Positions 18,357 to 31,259 of a stretch of 64,000 bases of DNA are shown here, piece by piece (positions within the stretch are counted from its first letter, which is position 1; each line of letters begins with the position of its first letter). The notes below the pieces were generated by a model, which was given only the letters and a program-made list of their open reading frames with translations, was not told the origin of the DNA and did not search any database. The translations under genes were made by a program, and so were the position numbers. The stretch is from Streptomyces nigra. GTDB lineage: Bacteria > Actinomycetota > Actinomycetes > Streptomycetales > Streptomycetaceae. Location of the stretch: positions 7,432,501 through 7,496,500 of the forward strand of contig NZ_CP029043.1 in the NCBI RefSeq assembly GCF_003074055.1. The letters run 5' to 3'.

Positions 18357-18681
18357 CTGCGGTACAGGGCCTCCTGAGACAGAGGGCTGTCCTGTGTCGG
18401 TGTTGTGGCGATCATCGGCGTGAGCGCCGGCGGAGGAATCACGCGGACGGCCGGTTCTCTGCGTGGGCCCCGGCGTAGCTCGCCTCCTGGTACAGGACGG
18501 CATACGCCGCCGCCATCTGCGCGGTCTCGAAATGGCGGTGGCCCCGTCCGTCATGGGACTGCGGCGCATCCGTCGGGGGACAGCGTCCCCAACTCATCCG
18601 GCCCTTCGAAACTGGCGGCGAGCATTCACCGTTCCGCCGGCGCCGGGCTCACGGATGTCGCACGTCCATCACCGCGGCCCC
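18357..18681. other. Intergenic, nothing recognised
   Basis: This 325-base stretch lies between a small plus-strand gene and the 3' end of the PucR gene. Open frames crossing it are low-complexity and I find no RNA or terminator-like hairpin. Confidence 0.4.
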
Positions 18682-20460
18682 TCAACCGGGCCCACCCAGC
18701 ATGATCTTCCACACCCGGGTCGCCACCTGCAGATTGAGCCGGTCCTCCACGTCCGTGAGGTCATGGCCGCTGATCTCACGGATGCGCTGGAGCCGGTAGC
18801 GAAGCGTGCTGCGGTGGATCGCGAGGGATTCGGCGGTCTCGGCGTAGTTGCCGCCGCAGTCGAAGTACCGGGACAGAGTGTCCACGAGCGCCGCGCGGTG
18901 CAGACCGTCGTAGTCGATGAGCTCTCCCAGCCATTCCCGGACGAACCCCTCCAGCTCCTGGTAGTCGTTGCCGGGTCCGAGGATGCGGTAGAGGCCCAGA
19001 TCCTCGAAGAACGTCATGCCCCGTCGGCTTGGGGACCGCCGGCGTACCTCCAGGGCACGCAGTGCCTCCTGGTAGCTGCCGGGGATACCGTCCGGGGTCG
19101 TGCAGCGGGCGCTCACCCCGATCGTCCCGTCAGTGGTTCCGGTCTTCCGGGCGAGCGCCTCGTACAAGGCATCGTCATGGGGCCTGCCCGTGGTGACCAG
19201 GACCACGTGGTCGGAACGCCGAGTCACCAACGACGGCATGCCCACGGCCGAAGCCGACTGGCCCACGGTCCGCGCGAAAGCCTCGTCGGAGACCTGGCTC
19301 CTCCACCGCACGACGACCACGTACTGGACGCGGCGCAGGTCGTGTCCGAACGCCTCGGCCCGGGCGTAGGCGCTGGCCTCGTCCGTGCCGGCCAGGAGAT
19401 CGTCGACCAGTTCGCGGTGCAGCCGCAGCTCCACCTCGGCCAGACGACGCATGTGCGACAGTTCCAGGGCGAGTGACGTGGCGGCGTGCTCCAGGGCGAA
19501 CACGGTGTAGTCGTCGGCCTCGTCCCGGGGGTCGATCAGGGCCAGTGTTCCGAGGACCTCACCACGGGGGCGGATCACGGAGATGAGCCGATCCTTGAAC
19601 CGCACCGGTCCGCCTCTGCGGGCGGCCTGCTGGAGCATCTCCTCATGGCGTGCGGGGTTCGGGTCCGGATAGGGGTCGGGGCGGCCGGGGCCGGTCCAGG
19701 ACCGCAGCCGGCCGAAGCGGTCCTCCAGCAGCACCGGGAATCCGGTCAGCTCGTGCAGTGCGCGGGTGATGGCGTCCTCACCGCCGCCCGATGCCGCGCC
19801 TTCGGTGAGCGCGTCGTGCACGGCCCGCTGATATCCCGCCTCGACCACGAGGGAGATCAGCCGCTGCTGGAGGGTCGCCCGTTCTCGACGCAGCTGGTAC
19901 AGCTGCAGGGTGTCCTCCTGCCGGCGACGGCGCGCGCCGGCGACCGACAGGGCCGCGGCGGTGAGCCGTACCAGCATGGCCAGCAGGAAGTGCTGGGCGT
20001 GGGTGGGCCGGGAGCGAGACGTCACCACGAGGTATCCCTGCATGCCACCGGGCCCGTGCAGGGCCAGGGCTCGGCCCCATGACCGGCCGGGAACGTCGAC
20101 GGGGCCGTCCTGCCCCGCCAGCTCCCGCACCGTCCGGTCGACGGCCGGCGCATGGTCCGGCTCGGCCTGCGGGCCGGGGAGCAGCCGGCCGTGCACCCTG
20201 AGGTATCCGGCCTCGGCCCTGTACGGTCCGACGGACGACACATGGTCCATGGCCAGGCGCAGGATCTCGTCCTCGTCCCCCGCGTCGAACAGGGCTCGGG
20301 AGACTGCCAGCAGTGCGTCGGGAGGATCGGCCGGCTTCGGAAGGCGCGGGCGGGACCCCCTCGCCGAGGCGGTCGGCCGCCGCGCGAGACGGCCCCATGA
20401 AAGGCCGCTTTCCGGCACGGGACGGCCTCGGCGCAGGTCGCGGGCCCAGTGGTCGGCCAT
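18682..20460 (-). CDS. PucR-family regulator with GAF-like region
   Basis: The start at ATG 20460 (MADHWARDLRRG) follows a GAAAGG site; the open frame upstream is not protein-like. About 592 residues. The N-terminal 350 residues include GAF/sensor-like stretches (LGTLALIDPRDEADDYTVFA). The C-terminal end carries the PucR-type HTH (ETAESLAIHRSTLRYRLQRI) at about 540-565, typical of the PucR/CdaR family. Such regulators bind purine or sugar intermediates, though the ligand here is unknown. It is divergent from the dnaK-led stress operon with 340 bases between starts, so it is a candidate regulator of that island. Confidence 0.85.
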   Translation of the reverse strand: MADHWARDLRRGRPVPESGLSWGRLARRPTASARGSRPRLPKPADPPDALLAVSRALFDAGDEDEILRLAMDHVSSVGPYRAEAGYLRVHGRLLPGPQAEPDHAPAVDRTVRELAGQDGPVDVPGRSWGRALALHGPGGMQGYLVVTSRSRPTHAQHFLLAMLVRLTAAALSVAGARRRRQEDTLQLYQLRRERATLQQRLISLVVEAGYQRAVHDALTEGAASGGGEDAITRALHELTGFPVLLEDRFGRLRSWTGPGRPDPYPDPNPARHEEMLQQAARRGGPVRFKDRLISVIRPRGEVLGTLALIDPRDEADDYTVFALEHAATSLALELSHMRRLAEVELRLHRELVDDLLAGTDEASAYARAEAFGHDLRRVQYVVVVRWRSQVSDEAFARTVGQSASAVGMPSLVTRRSDHVVLVTTGRPHDDALYEALARKTGTTDGTIGVSARCTTPDGIPGSYQEALRALEVRRRSPSRRGMTFFEDLGLYRILGPGNDYQELEGFVREWLGELIDYDGLHRAALVDTLSRYFDCGGNYAETAESLAIHRSTLRYRLQRIREISGHDLTDVEDRLNLQVATRVWKIMLGGPG

Positions 20461-20800
20461 GGGATCACTACCTTTCCCGAGCCCACATAAAGGTGAGCGG
20501 CTCTCGCGTACCCCTCTGCGGCCTGCTTCACCCGATTTCGCCGCATTCATTCGTGCTCGCGGGGCGACCGCTCTCGCCGTTCTCTGACCTGTGGGGGGCA
20601 GGCGCGGAGCCGCTCGGTTCGCGAGCCTGGGGCGTGCCGGGGGCGGCCGGACCCCGACGCCGGCGGACGAGGACGTCGCCGACGAGGCCGTACGGCTGTG
20701 CGGCGGGCCGGTGACCACCGACACCGGCACACGTCCCGCCCCCACCTGAACGATCGGACCGCAGCTGTGGCGCATGGCGCCGCACCGGGAGGAGTTCCTC
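20461..20800. promoter_or_regulatory. Divergent control region of PucR gene and dnaK island
   Basis: This 340-base stretch must hold both promoters. I searched for the HspR-associated HAIR inverted repeat (CTTGAGT-N7-ACTCAAG) and did not see it, nor a CIRCE element. The dnaK ribosome binding site GGGAGGAG lies at 20787-20794, seven bases before the ATG. How the island is induced is therefore not visible. Confidence 0.4.
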
Positions 20801-22699
<1,899 letters not shown>

Positions 22700-22714
<15 letters not shown>

Positions 22715-22749
22715 GGAACCTTCGACAAGGACCGAGGAACCGAGGAACC
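22700..22749. repeat. Tandem 21-base duplication at the dnaK 3' end
   Basis: The last bases of dnaK, TTCGACAAGGACTGAGGAACC with the stop codon (22700-22720), are repeated immediately (22721-22741) with one change, TGA to CGA. A third partial GAGGAACC follows before the grpE start at 22753. The second copy lies between genes. It looks like a recent slippage event and leaves both ribosome-binding purine runs near the grpE start. Confidence 0.8.
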
Positions 22750-22752
22750 GCC

Positions 22753-23406
22753 ATGCCGATCCACCCCAGGCAATCCGACCCGGCCGTGCCGGACCCGGCC
22801 GCTCCGGAAGGTGCCGTACGCCCGCCGGACCCGGCCGACCCGGCTCCGGAGGGTGCCGTACTCCCTCCGCGCGGGGACCTGCCGCCTGCGGGCTCGCCGG
22901 CCGGGGCGGGGCCCGACACGGACAAGGGACCCGGCCCCGACGCGGCCGGCGGCCCCGCCCCGGCCGAGGACGATCATGCGGCCGAGCTCAGGGAACTCGA
23001 GGACCGCTGGCGGCGCGCGCTCGCCGACCTCGACAACCTCCGCAAGCGCCATGCCAGGGAACTGGAACGGGAGCGGGCGGCCGAGCGGTCCCGCACGGCC
23101 GCCGCCTTCCTGCCCGTCCTGGACAACCTCGAACTCGCCCTGACCCATGCCGGAGCCGACCCCGACGCGATCGTGGAGGGCGTCCGCGCGGTCCGCGACC
23201 AGGCGGTGAACGTCCTCGCACTGCTCGGCTACCCGCGGCACGCGGAGACCGGCGTCGCCTTCGACCCGGCCAAGCACGAGGTGGTCGGCGTCGTCCAGGA
23301 CTCCGACGCCCCACCGGGCACCGTCGTCGAGGTGCTGCGCCCGGGCTACGGGGACGGCCAACTCCAGCTCAGGCCCGCCGCCGTGACCGTCGCGAAGCGG
23401 GAGTGA
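22753..23406 (+). CDS. grpE: Nucleotide exchange factor GrpE
   Basis: A 217-residue protein. The first 75 residues are Pro/Ala-rich and disordered. A long helix follows (ELREL-RWRRALADLDNLRKRHARE) with the GrpE beta-domain to the end (ETGVAFDPAKHEVVGVV and LRPGYGDGQLQLRPAAVTV). GrpE dimers release ADP from DnaK. It lies 38 bases after dnaK and six before dnaJ. The Pro-rich N-terminus is longer than in E. coli but common in actinobacteria. Confidence 0.93.
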   Translation: MPIHPRQSDPAVPDPAAPEGAVRPPDPADPAPEGAVLPPRGDLPPAGSPAGAGPDTDKGPGPDAAGGPAPAEDDHAAELRELEDRWRRALADLDNLRKRHARELERERAAERSRTAAAFLPVLDNLELALTHAGADPDAIVEGVRAVRDQAVNVLALLGYPRHAETGVAFDPAKHEVVGVVQDSDAPPGTVVEVLRPGYGDGQLQLRPAAVTVAKRE

Positions 23407-23412
23407 GCGGTC

Positions 23413-24369
23413 ATGGCACGGGACTTCTACCAGGTGCTGGGCGTGTCACGGACCGCGAGCCAGGACGAGATCCAGCAGGCCTACCGCAAACTCGCCCGCA
23501 AGTACCACCCCGACGTCAACAAGGACCCCGAGGCGGAGGAACGCTTCAAGGACCTCAACGAGGCGTACAGCGTCCTGTCGGACCCCAAGACCCGGGCCCG
23601 GTACGACCGCTTCGGCGAGGACTTCCGGAAGGTCCCCGAGGACTGGGAGGAGCGGGTCGGTGCCGGCACCGGACCCGGCGGTGGCTTCCGCGGCCGCAGG
23701 ACCGCGGGTGCGGGCGGCCCCCGTGTCCGCTACACCGGCTTCGGAGACGACTTCGGGGCGGAGGGCGTCGACATCGAGGACCTGCTCGGCTCGCTCTTCG
23801 GAGCGGGCGCCGGCCCCGGCGGTGTACCGGGGGCCGACCAGGAGGCCGAGCTGCCGCTCACCGTCGAGGAGGCGTACCGGGGCGGCCGCCGCACCGTCAC
23901 GCTCGCCGGCCCGGACGGGCAGCCGCGACGGTACGAGGTGAACGTACCCTCTGGCGTCACCGACGGGCAGCGCATCCGCCTGGCGGGCGAGGGCGGCCGG
24001 GGCAGCGGTGGCGCCGCCGCCGGGGATCTGTATCTGCGGGTGAGCATCCGACCGCACCCCCTCTTCCGGCTGGACGGCCGGGACGTGTACGCGCAGCTCC
24101 CGGTCACCCCCTGGGAGGCCGCGCTGGGCGCCACGGTTCCGATGCCCACCCCGGGCGGCGACACGGCCAAGGTCACGGTGCCCCCCGGCTCGTCCAGCGG
24201 CCGGAGACTGCGGCTGCGCGGCGAGGGCATGCCGAACCCCCGCGGCGCCGACGGCAACCTCTACGCCGAACTCCGCGTCATGGTGCCACCCGAGCTCAGC
24301 GACCGGGAGCGCGAGCTGTTCGAGGAGCTCGCCGCCACCTCTTCGTACGACCCCAGGAGGACGTCATGA
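23413..24369 (+). CDS. Class-B DnaJ-like co-chaperone (CbpA type)
   Basis: A 318-residue J-protein. The J domain is at residues 1-70 with the invariant HPD at 32-34. A Gly/Phe-type linker (about 80-130) leads to two beta-barrel substrate domains, ending LRVMVPPELSDRERELFEEL. The cysteine-rich CxxCxGxG repeats of DnaJ class A are absent, so this is a CbpA-type class B protein; the next gene encodes a CbpM-like modulator that normally binds such J domains. It delivers clients to the co-encoded DnaK. Confidence 0.92.
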   Translation: MARDFYQVLGVSRTASQDEIQQAYRKLARKYHPDVNKDPEAEERFKDLNEAYSVLSDPKTRARYDRFGEDFRKVPEDWEERVGAGTGPGGGFRGRRTAGAGGPRVRYTGFGDDFGAEGVDIEDLLGSLFGAGAGPGGVPGADQEAELPLTVEEAYRGGRRTVTLAGPDGQPRRYEVNVPSGVTDGQRIRLAGEGGRGSGGAAAGDLYLRVSIRPHPLFRLDGRDVYAQLPVTPWEAALGATVPMPTPGGDTAKVTVPPGSSSGRRLRLRGEGMPNPRGADGNLYAELRVMVPPELSDRERELFEELAATSSYDPRRTS

Positions 24370-24763
24370 GCGACCGACCCTCATGGGGGACGACCGGTGA
24401 CCGGACCGCACGGGCCGACACGGGCGGGCGCCCTGAACGGATCAGCGCCGGCGTCACGGCAGTGCGGTACCCGCTCGTCCCCGTGCCCAGGCTCTCCCTG
24501 GACAGCGTGGCCCGCCGCGCCGGCGTCCACCCCGACCTGGTCCGGCGGTTCGTCGCCCTGGGCCTGGTCGAGGCAGAGCGCGACGCCGCCGGACGCCTGG
24601 TGTTCGAACCCACGGCCCCGGCGGTCATCGCCCGCGTTCAGCGGCTGCGCTCCGGTCTGTGCCTCAACTACGCATCCATCGGTCTGGTGCTCGACCTGCT
24701 GGACCGCATCAGCCTGCTCGAAGCCGCACTGCGCCGCACCGGTACGAGGAGTGACATACCGCC

Positions 24764-24773
<10 letters not shown>
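24366..24773 (+). CDS. cbpM: Chaperone modulator CbpM-like (MerR-type HTH)
   Basis: A 135-residue protein starting in ATGA overlap with dnaJ. The core (residues about 40-125) is a MerR-type HTH, LSLDSVARRAGVHPDLVRRF, followed by helices ending LNYASIGLVLDLLDRISLLE, as in CbpM proteins that inhibit CbpA J domains. The N-terminal 35 residues are Gly/Arg-rich and disordered. An alternative is HspR-like repression of the operon, but the pairing with a class-B DnaJ favours CbpM. It overlaps clpB by 10 bases. Confidence 0.82.
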
Positions 24774-27399
<2,626 letters not shown>

Positions 27400-27403
<4 letters not shown>

Positions 27404-27858
27404 GCACTGTTCAGGCCACGAACGTCACGTGCCCGCACTGCGGGCGCAGGAACCGGGTGCCCGTGTCCGCCGAGGGCCGCCCCAGGTGTGGCAACTGCAA
27501 GCAGCCTCTGCCGTGGATGGCGGACGCGGGCGACGACGACTTCGCCGAGGTCGTCGAGCGGGCCGACGTGCCCGTCGTGGTCGACCTGTGGGCCACCTGG
27601 TGCGGCCCCTGCCGCATGGTGAGCCCCGCACTGGAGAAGGTGGCCACCGATCTCGCCGGCCGCATCAAACTCGTCAAGGTCGACATCGACCAGAACCCGC
27701 GTCTCGCGCAGCGGTTCGAGGTCCAGGCGGTTCCGACACTGCTGGTCCTCGACAAAGGACAGACCATCGCACGGCAGGCGGGTGCCGCACCCGCCCCTGC
27801 CCTGCGGCGCTGGGTGGAGCAGTCGATCGCGGGCCGTGAACCGGCCGGGAAAGGGTGA
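27400..27858 (+). CDS. Thioredoxin with N-terminal zinc ribbon (TrxC-like)
   Basis: A 152-residue thioredoxin. Cys11, Cys14, Cys30 and Cys33 form the zinc ribbon of the TrxC (thioredoxin 2) class. The active site W-C-G-P-C is at residues 67-71, followed by the cis-Pro region AVPTLLVL. It reduces disulfides in the cytosol. Its start overlaps the clpB stop by 4 bases, linking aggregate handling to thiol repair. The encoded neighbour at 28128 resembles thioredoxin reductase but lacks the redox cysteines, so its partner may be the housekeeping reductase. Confidence 0.93.
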
Positions 27859-27864
27859 TCAGCC

Positions 27865-28128
27865 ATGACCGTACGAACCGACCCCCACCTCGCGCTCGTC
27901 CGGCCGGTCCAGCCACGGACCCCCGAAGGGTGTGAAGAGTGTCTGCTGCTCGGCTCCCCGTGGGTCCACCTGCGGCTCTGCCTGACCTGCGGCCACGTCG
28001 GCTGCTGCGACTCCTCGCCGAACAAGCACGCACGCCGTCATGCCGCCGCCGACGGCCATCCGATCGTGTCGTCGCTGGAGCCCGGCGAGGACTGGCGATG
28101 GTGCTTCGTCCACGAGGCGTTCGTGTGA
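27865..28128 (+). CDS. UBP-type zinc finger protein
   Basis: An 87-residue protein made almost entirely of a UBP-type zinc finger: Cys23/Cys26, Cys39/Cys42, Cys47/Cys48 and histidines 44, 55, 59 and 65 (LTCGHVGCCDSSPNKHARRH). In eukaryotes this fold binds the ubiquitin C-terminal tail; stand-alone actinobacterial copies are usually found beside redox or FAD genes. It overlaps the following gene by one base (TGATG), so it is probably stoichiometric with the cNMP/FAD protein. Bacterial function is unknown. Confidence 0.87.
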   Translation: MTVRTDPHLALVRPVQPRTPEGCEECLLLGSPWVHLRLCLTCGHVGCCDSSPNKHARRHAAADGHPIVSSLEPGEDWRWCFVHEAFV

Positions 28129-29909
28129 TGTCCGCCGACGAGACGCGGCCCAACGCGGCGCAGGTGCCGGACGAGACGGAGGAGAGCGGCCCCTTCGAGA
28201 CCGCCGACATCTACGGCGCCTATCCCCGCCTGCCGGAGGACCAGATCGACCGCCTGGCGCAGCGTGGCCGGCGGCGCGAAGTCGACGCCGGCGATGTGCT
28301 GATCCGGGAGGGGGAGCGGTGCGAGACCTTCTACGTCGTCCTCAGCGGCTCGGTCTCCATCGTCGAGGGCTACGGCACGCCCGACGAACGTCTGCTGCGT
28401 GTGCACGGCCCCGGCCGCTTCATCGGCGAGCTCGGTCTCCTGAACGGGCAGGTGGCCTTCTACACCGCCGTGATCAGGGACGCCGGTGAGGTCCTCGCCG
28501 TGTCCATGGATCAGCTGCGTGACCTGGTGGCCCGGGACTCCGTCCTCGGCGATCTGGTGCTGCGCGCCTGCCTCGGCCGGCGTGCTTTGCTCGTCGGGCA
28601 GGGCGCCGGTTTCCGCATCGTCGGTTCGCGCTATTCGCCCGACACCCGGCGGCTGCGTGAGTTCGCCGCGCGCAACCGGCTGCCGTACCGCTGGATCGAT
28701 CTGGAGACGGACGAGGAGGCCGAGGAGCTGCTGCGCCGTTTCGGCGTGGGCCCGGAAGAGACGCCGCTCGTCATCTGGCGGGACACCACTCTGCTGCGCA
28801 ACCCCAGCAACGCGGAACTGGCCCGGCTCATGGGCCTGCCCTCGCTGCCTGCGGGAAACCATCACGGCGATCTCCTGATCGTCGGCTCCGGACCCGCCGG
28901 TCTCGCCGCCGCGGTGAACGCCGCCTCGGAGGGTCTCGGTACGACCCTGGTCGAGGCGATGGCCACCGGCGGTCAGGCCGGGACGTCGTCCCGCATCGAG
29001 AATCTGCTCGGCTTCCCCTCCGGCATCTCCGGCGCCGAGCTCACCGACCGCGCCGTGCTCCAGGCCGACAAGTTCGGCGCCCGGATCAGCGTTCCGGCGG
29101 AGGCGGCCCGCCTAGAACCGCGCGACGGCCATTACGCCGTCGGGTTCGCCGACGGCAGCGAGATCAGCGCCCGCTCCGTCGTCCTGGCCACCGGCGCCCG
29201 CTACCGACGCCTCCACGTGCCCGGCATCGAACGCCTGGAGGGAACGAGCGTCCACTACTCGGCGACCGTCTACGAGGCCCGGCAGTGCCGCACCGACCCG
29301 GTGGCCGTCGTCGGCGGCGGCAACTCCGCGGGCCAGGCCGTACTCTTCCTGGCCGGGTACGCACCGCAGGTGTATCTGCTCGTCCGTGGGCCGAGCCTCG
29401 AGGCACACATGTCGCGCTACCTGATCGATCAGGTCGAGCGCCACCCGCGGGTGCGCGTGCTGCTGCACACCGAGGTGACCGAGGCACTCGGCGACAAGGT
29501 GCTGGAGGCGGTCACCGTGGTCGACCACCGTACGGGCGAGCATCAGCAGCTCGCGGTGCGGTCCCTGTTCGTCTTCACCGGCGCCGAGCCCCACACCGAG
29601 TGGCTGTCCGACGCGCTCGCCCTCGACGCGCGCGGCTTCGTGCTCACCGGGGCCGAGGCGCAGGCCTGTTCCGTCCCCGGACTGTGGCAGAGCCAGGGCC
29701 GCGACTGCCTGACGTTGGAGACCAGCCTGCCTGGTGTCTTCGCCGTCGGCGACGTCCGCAGCGGCTCGGTGAAACGCGTGGCCTCCGCGGTCGGTGAAGG
29801 CGCGATGAGCATCCACTTCGTGCACCGCCACCTGGGCCACACGGCCGCGCCCGGCGGCACCGACAGCTCCCCGCGTACCCGTCAGAAGGAGTCCGCGTGG
29901 CTCGGATGA
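28128..29909 (+). CDS. cNMP-binding / thioredoxin-like / FAD oxidoreductase fusion
   Basis: A 593-residue fusion. Residues about 40-155 form a cyclic-nucleotide-binding domain (EGERCETFYVVLSGSVSIVE, FIGELGLLNG). Residues 165-235 look like a glutaredoxin/thioredoxin-fold insert without a CxxC. Residues 245-585 match the low-molecular-weight thioredoxin reductase fold: FAD motif GSGPAG near 253, second Rossmann motif GGGNSAGQ near 397, and AVGDVR near 555. The TrxR redox pair (normally CATC) is replaced by YSATVYEARQC. It is an FAD-dependent oxidoreductase possibly gated by cyclic nucleotides; electron acceptor unknown. Start at ATG 28128 overlaps the zinc-finger stop. Confidence 0.9.
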   Translation: MSADETRPNAAQVPDETEESGPFETADIYGAYPRLPEDQIDRLAQRGRRREVDAGDVLIREGERCETFYVVLSGSVSIVEGYGTPDERLLRVHGPGRFIGELGLLNGQVAFYTAVIRDAGEVLAVSMDQLRDLVARDSVLGDLVLRACLGRRALLVGQGAGFRIVGSRYSPDTRRLREFAARNRLPYRWIDLETDEEAEELLRRFGVGPEETPLVIWRDTTLLRNPSNAELARLMGLPSLPAGNHHGDLLIVGSGPAGLAAAVNAASEGLGTTLVEAMATGGQAGTSSRIENLLGFPSGISGAELTDRAVLQADKFGARISVPAEAARLEPRDGHYAVGFADGSEISARSVVLATGARYRRLHVPGIERLEGTSVHYSATVYEARQCRTDPVAVVGGGNSAGQAVLFLAGYAPQVYLLVRGPSLEAHMSRYLIDQVERHPRVRVLLHTEVTEALGDKVLEAVTVVDHRTGEHQQLAVRSLFVFTGAEPHTEWLSDALALDARGFVLTGAEAQACSVPGLWQSQGRDCLTLETSLPGVFAVGDVRSGSVKRVASAVGEGAMSIHFVHRHLGHTAAPGGTDSSPRTRQKESAWLG

Positions 29910-29955
29910 CCCCGAAGAGAGACGAGATCACGAGCAGGAGAAGGAGGCGATGGGA

Positions 29956-30453
29956 ATGACTACGCCCGTCCGGCACCAACGGGGTGCGGCCATGCAGGCC
30001 AGGCCAGTTGGCTGGGCCCGCAATCCGCTGACGGAGTTCGACCAACTGCTCAGCGAGATGAGCGGACTGATCGAATCCACGATGGGAGCCGCGGCGCCCG
30101 CAGTCGCGTGGACACCCCTGGCGGACGTCACGGAGTCCGACGACGGTTTCCGCATCGAGATCGAACTCCCCGGTGTCAAGAGCAAGGACATCGACATCGA
30201 AGCGAACGGCCAGGAGCTGGTGGTCACCGGAGAGATCAAGGAGAAGGAACGCAAAGGTGTCCTGCGACGGAGCACCCGCCGCACCGGATCCTTCGAATAC
30301 CGGCTGCGGCTGCCCGGAGAGGTCGACACGGACAAGATCAACGCGCAGATGTCGGACGGGGTGCTCTCCATCACCGTCCCCAAGGCCGAGGTGGCGAAGC
30401 CCCGGCACGTCGAGATCCGCGAGGCGAGTGAAGGCACCGGGAACGACGGCTGA
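29956..30453 (+). CDS. Small heat-shock protein Hsp20
   Basis: ATG 29956 is preferred, eight bases after AAGGAGG (29941-29947); an ATG at 29950 lies too close to that site. About 165 residues. An alpha-crystallin domain (about 52-145) has FRIEIELPGVKSKDIDIEA, ELVVTGE and the terminal DGVLSITVPKAE before the C-terminal IxI-like tail. It holds unfolding proteins for DnaK/ClpB refolding. It ends the ten-gene stress operon, 46 bases after the FAD gene, with a short non-coding gap downstream. Confidence 0.93.
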   Translation: MTTPVRHQRGAAMQARPVGWARNPLTEFDQLLSEMSGLIESTMGAAAPAVAWTPLADVTESDDGFRIEIELPGVKSKDIDIEANGQELVVTGEIKEKERKGVLRRSTRRTGSFEYRLRLPGEVDTDKINAQMSDGVLSITVPKAEVAKPRHVEIREASEGTGNDG

Positions 30454-30562
30454 CGCGCGGGCCGCGGTTTCGGACACCCGTCCGGCACCGCGGTCGGGCC
30501 GGCGAGTCACGGCGTCGGGGGTGAGTCATGAGGGACGTCCCCTCATGGCGGTGGAGACCGCT

Positions 30563-30775
30563 TCACCGCGGTGGAGACCCGTTGCCGGCCCCCTTGCGGC
30601 GCCTCAGGCGCCAGGTGCGCAGCAGCCGGCGGGGGAGCAGGCCCAGCGGCGCCCGCCGGCCCATGTCCGCCGAGTCCTCGCGGTCGAATGCCTGCGCGTC
30701 ACGCTCGGCGTCCTGGGGCGTCGGATACCGCTTGCTCCCCTGGGCACCGCACCCACGGGCGCAGCGCCAGCGCAT
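30563..30775 (-). CDS. Small Arg-rich protein with CxxxC (actinobacterial family)
   Basis: A 70-residue minus-strand gene starting at ATG 30775. MRWRCARGCG gives a Cys5-Cys9 pair, then TPQDAERDAQAFDREDSADM and an Arg/Leu-rich end (RRLLRTWRLRRRKG). I recall small homologues in Streptomyces genomes, annotated as hypothetical, with the same RC-RGCG, FDREDR and GRRAPL core. Function unknown; a metal- or membrane-binding role is possible. It sits convergent to hsp20 and divergent from the DUF2267 gene, so it is transcribed separately. Confidence 0.6.
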   Translation of the reverse strand: MRWRCARGCGAQGSKRYPTPQDAERDAQAFDREDSADMGRRAPLGLLPRRLLRTWRLRRRKGAGNGSPPR

Positions 30776-30825
30776 CGTGTCCCCGGACTGACCCGTGACG
30801 CACCCGGAACGAAAGGCCCACGCAT

Positions 30826-31254
30826 ATGGTTGATACAGGCTTCTCCTCGTTCGACACCATGGTGGACAAGGCCAATCGGCTCCTCAAGGACGTCGAAGAG
30901 GCCTTCGGATGGCCCAGGGAACGGCGCAAGCAGTCCTACGCGGCGCTGCGGGCGGTGCTGCACCCGCTCCGGGACCGTCTCCCCGTCGAGACGGCCGTAC
31001 AGTTCGGCGCCCAGATGCCGACCCTCATCAGGGGCATCTACTACGACGGTTGGAAACCGGCCGACTCGCCGGTGAAGATGAGCAATGAGGAGTTCTTCGC
31101 ACGGGTCCGGAGTGAATTCCCCTATACGGTCCACGGTGGCACCGACCAGCTCGTGCGCACCGTCCTGAAAACCCTGGCGCTGCACGTGAGCGCCGGCGAA
31201 TGGGAACATCTGAAATCCCGGGTGCCGAACTCGTTCGCCGCGCTCCTGCCGTGA
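30826..31254 (+). CDS. DUF2267 protein
   Basis: A 142-residue protein starting at ATG 30826 after GAAAGG. It belongs to DUF2267: FDTMVDKANRLLKDVEEAFG, AYAALRAVLHPLRDRLPVETAVQF, and LIRGIYYDGWKP are the family blocks, in a mostly helical fold with no cysteines. The family is common in actinobacteria and proteobacteria near CBS, Hsp20 and stress genes, and its biochemistry is unknown. It ends five bases before the convergent phosphatase gene. Confidence 0.85.
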   Translation: MVDTGFSSFDTMVDKANRLLKDVEEAFGWPRERRKQSYAALRAVLHPLRDRLPVETAVQFGAQMPTLIRGIYYDGWKPADSPVKMSNEEFFARVRSEFPYTVHGGTDQLVRTVLKTLALHVSAGEWEHLKSRVPNSFAALLP

Positions 31255-31259
31255 CGTGG

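Noticed and set aside
20461..20800. HAIR or CIRCE heat-shock operator before dnaK
   Set aside because: No matching inverted repeat was found on either strand.
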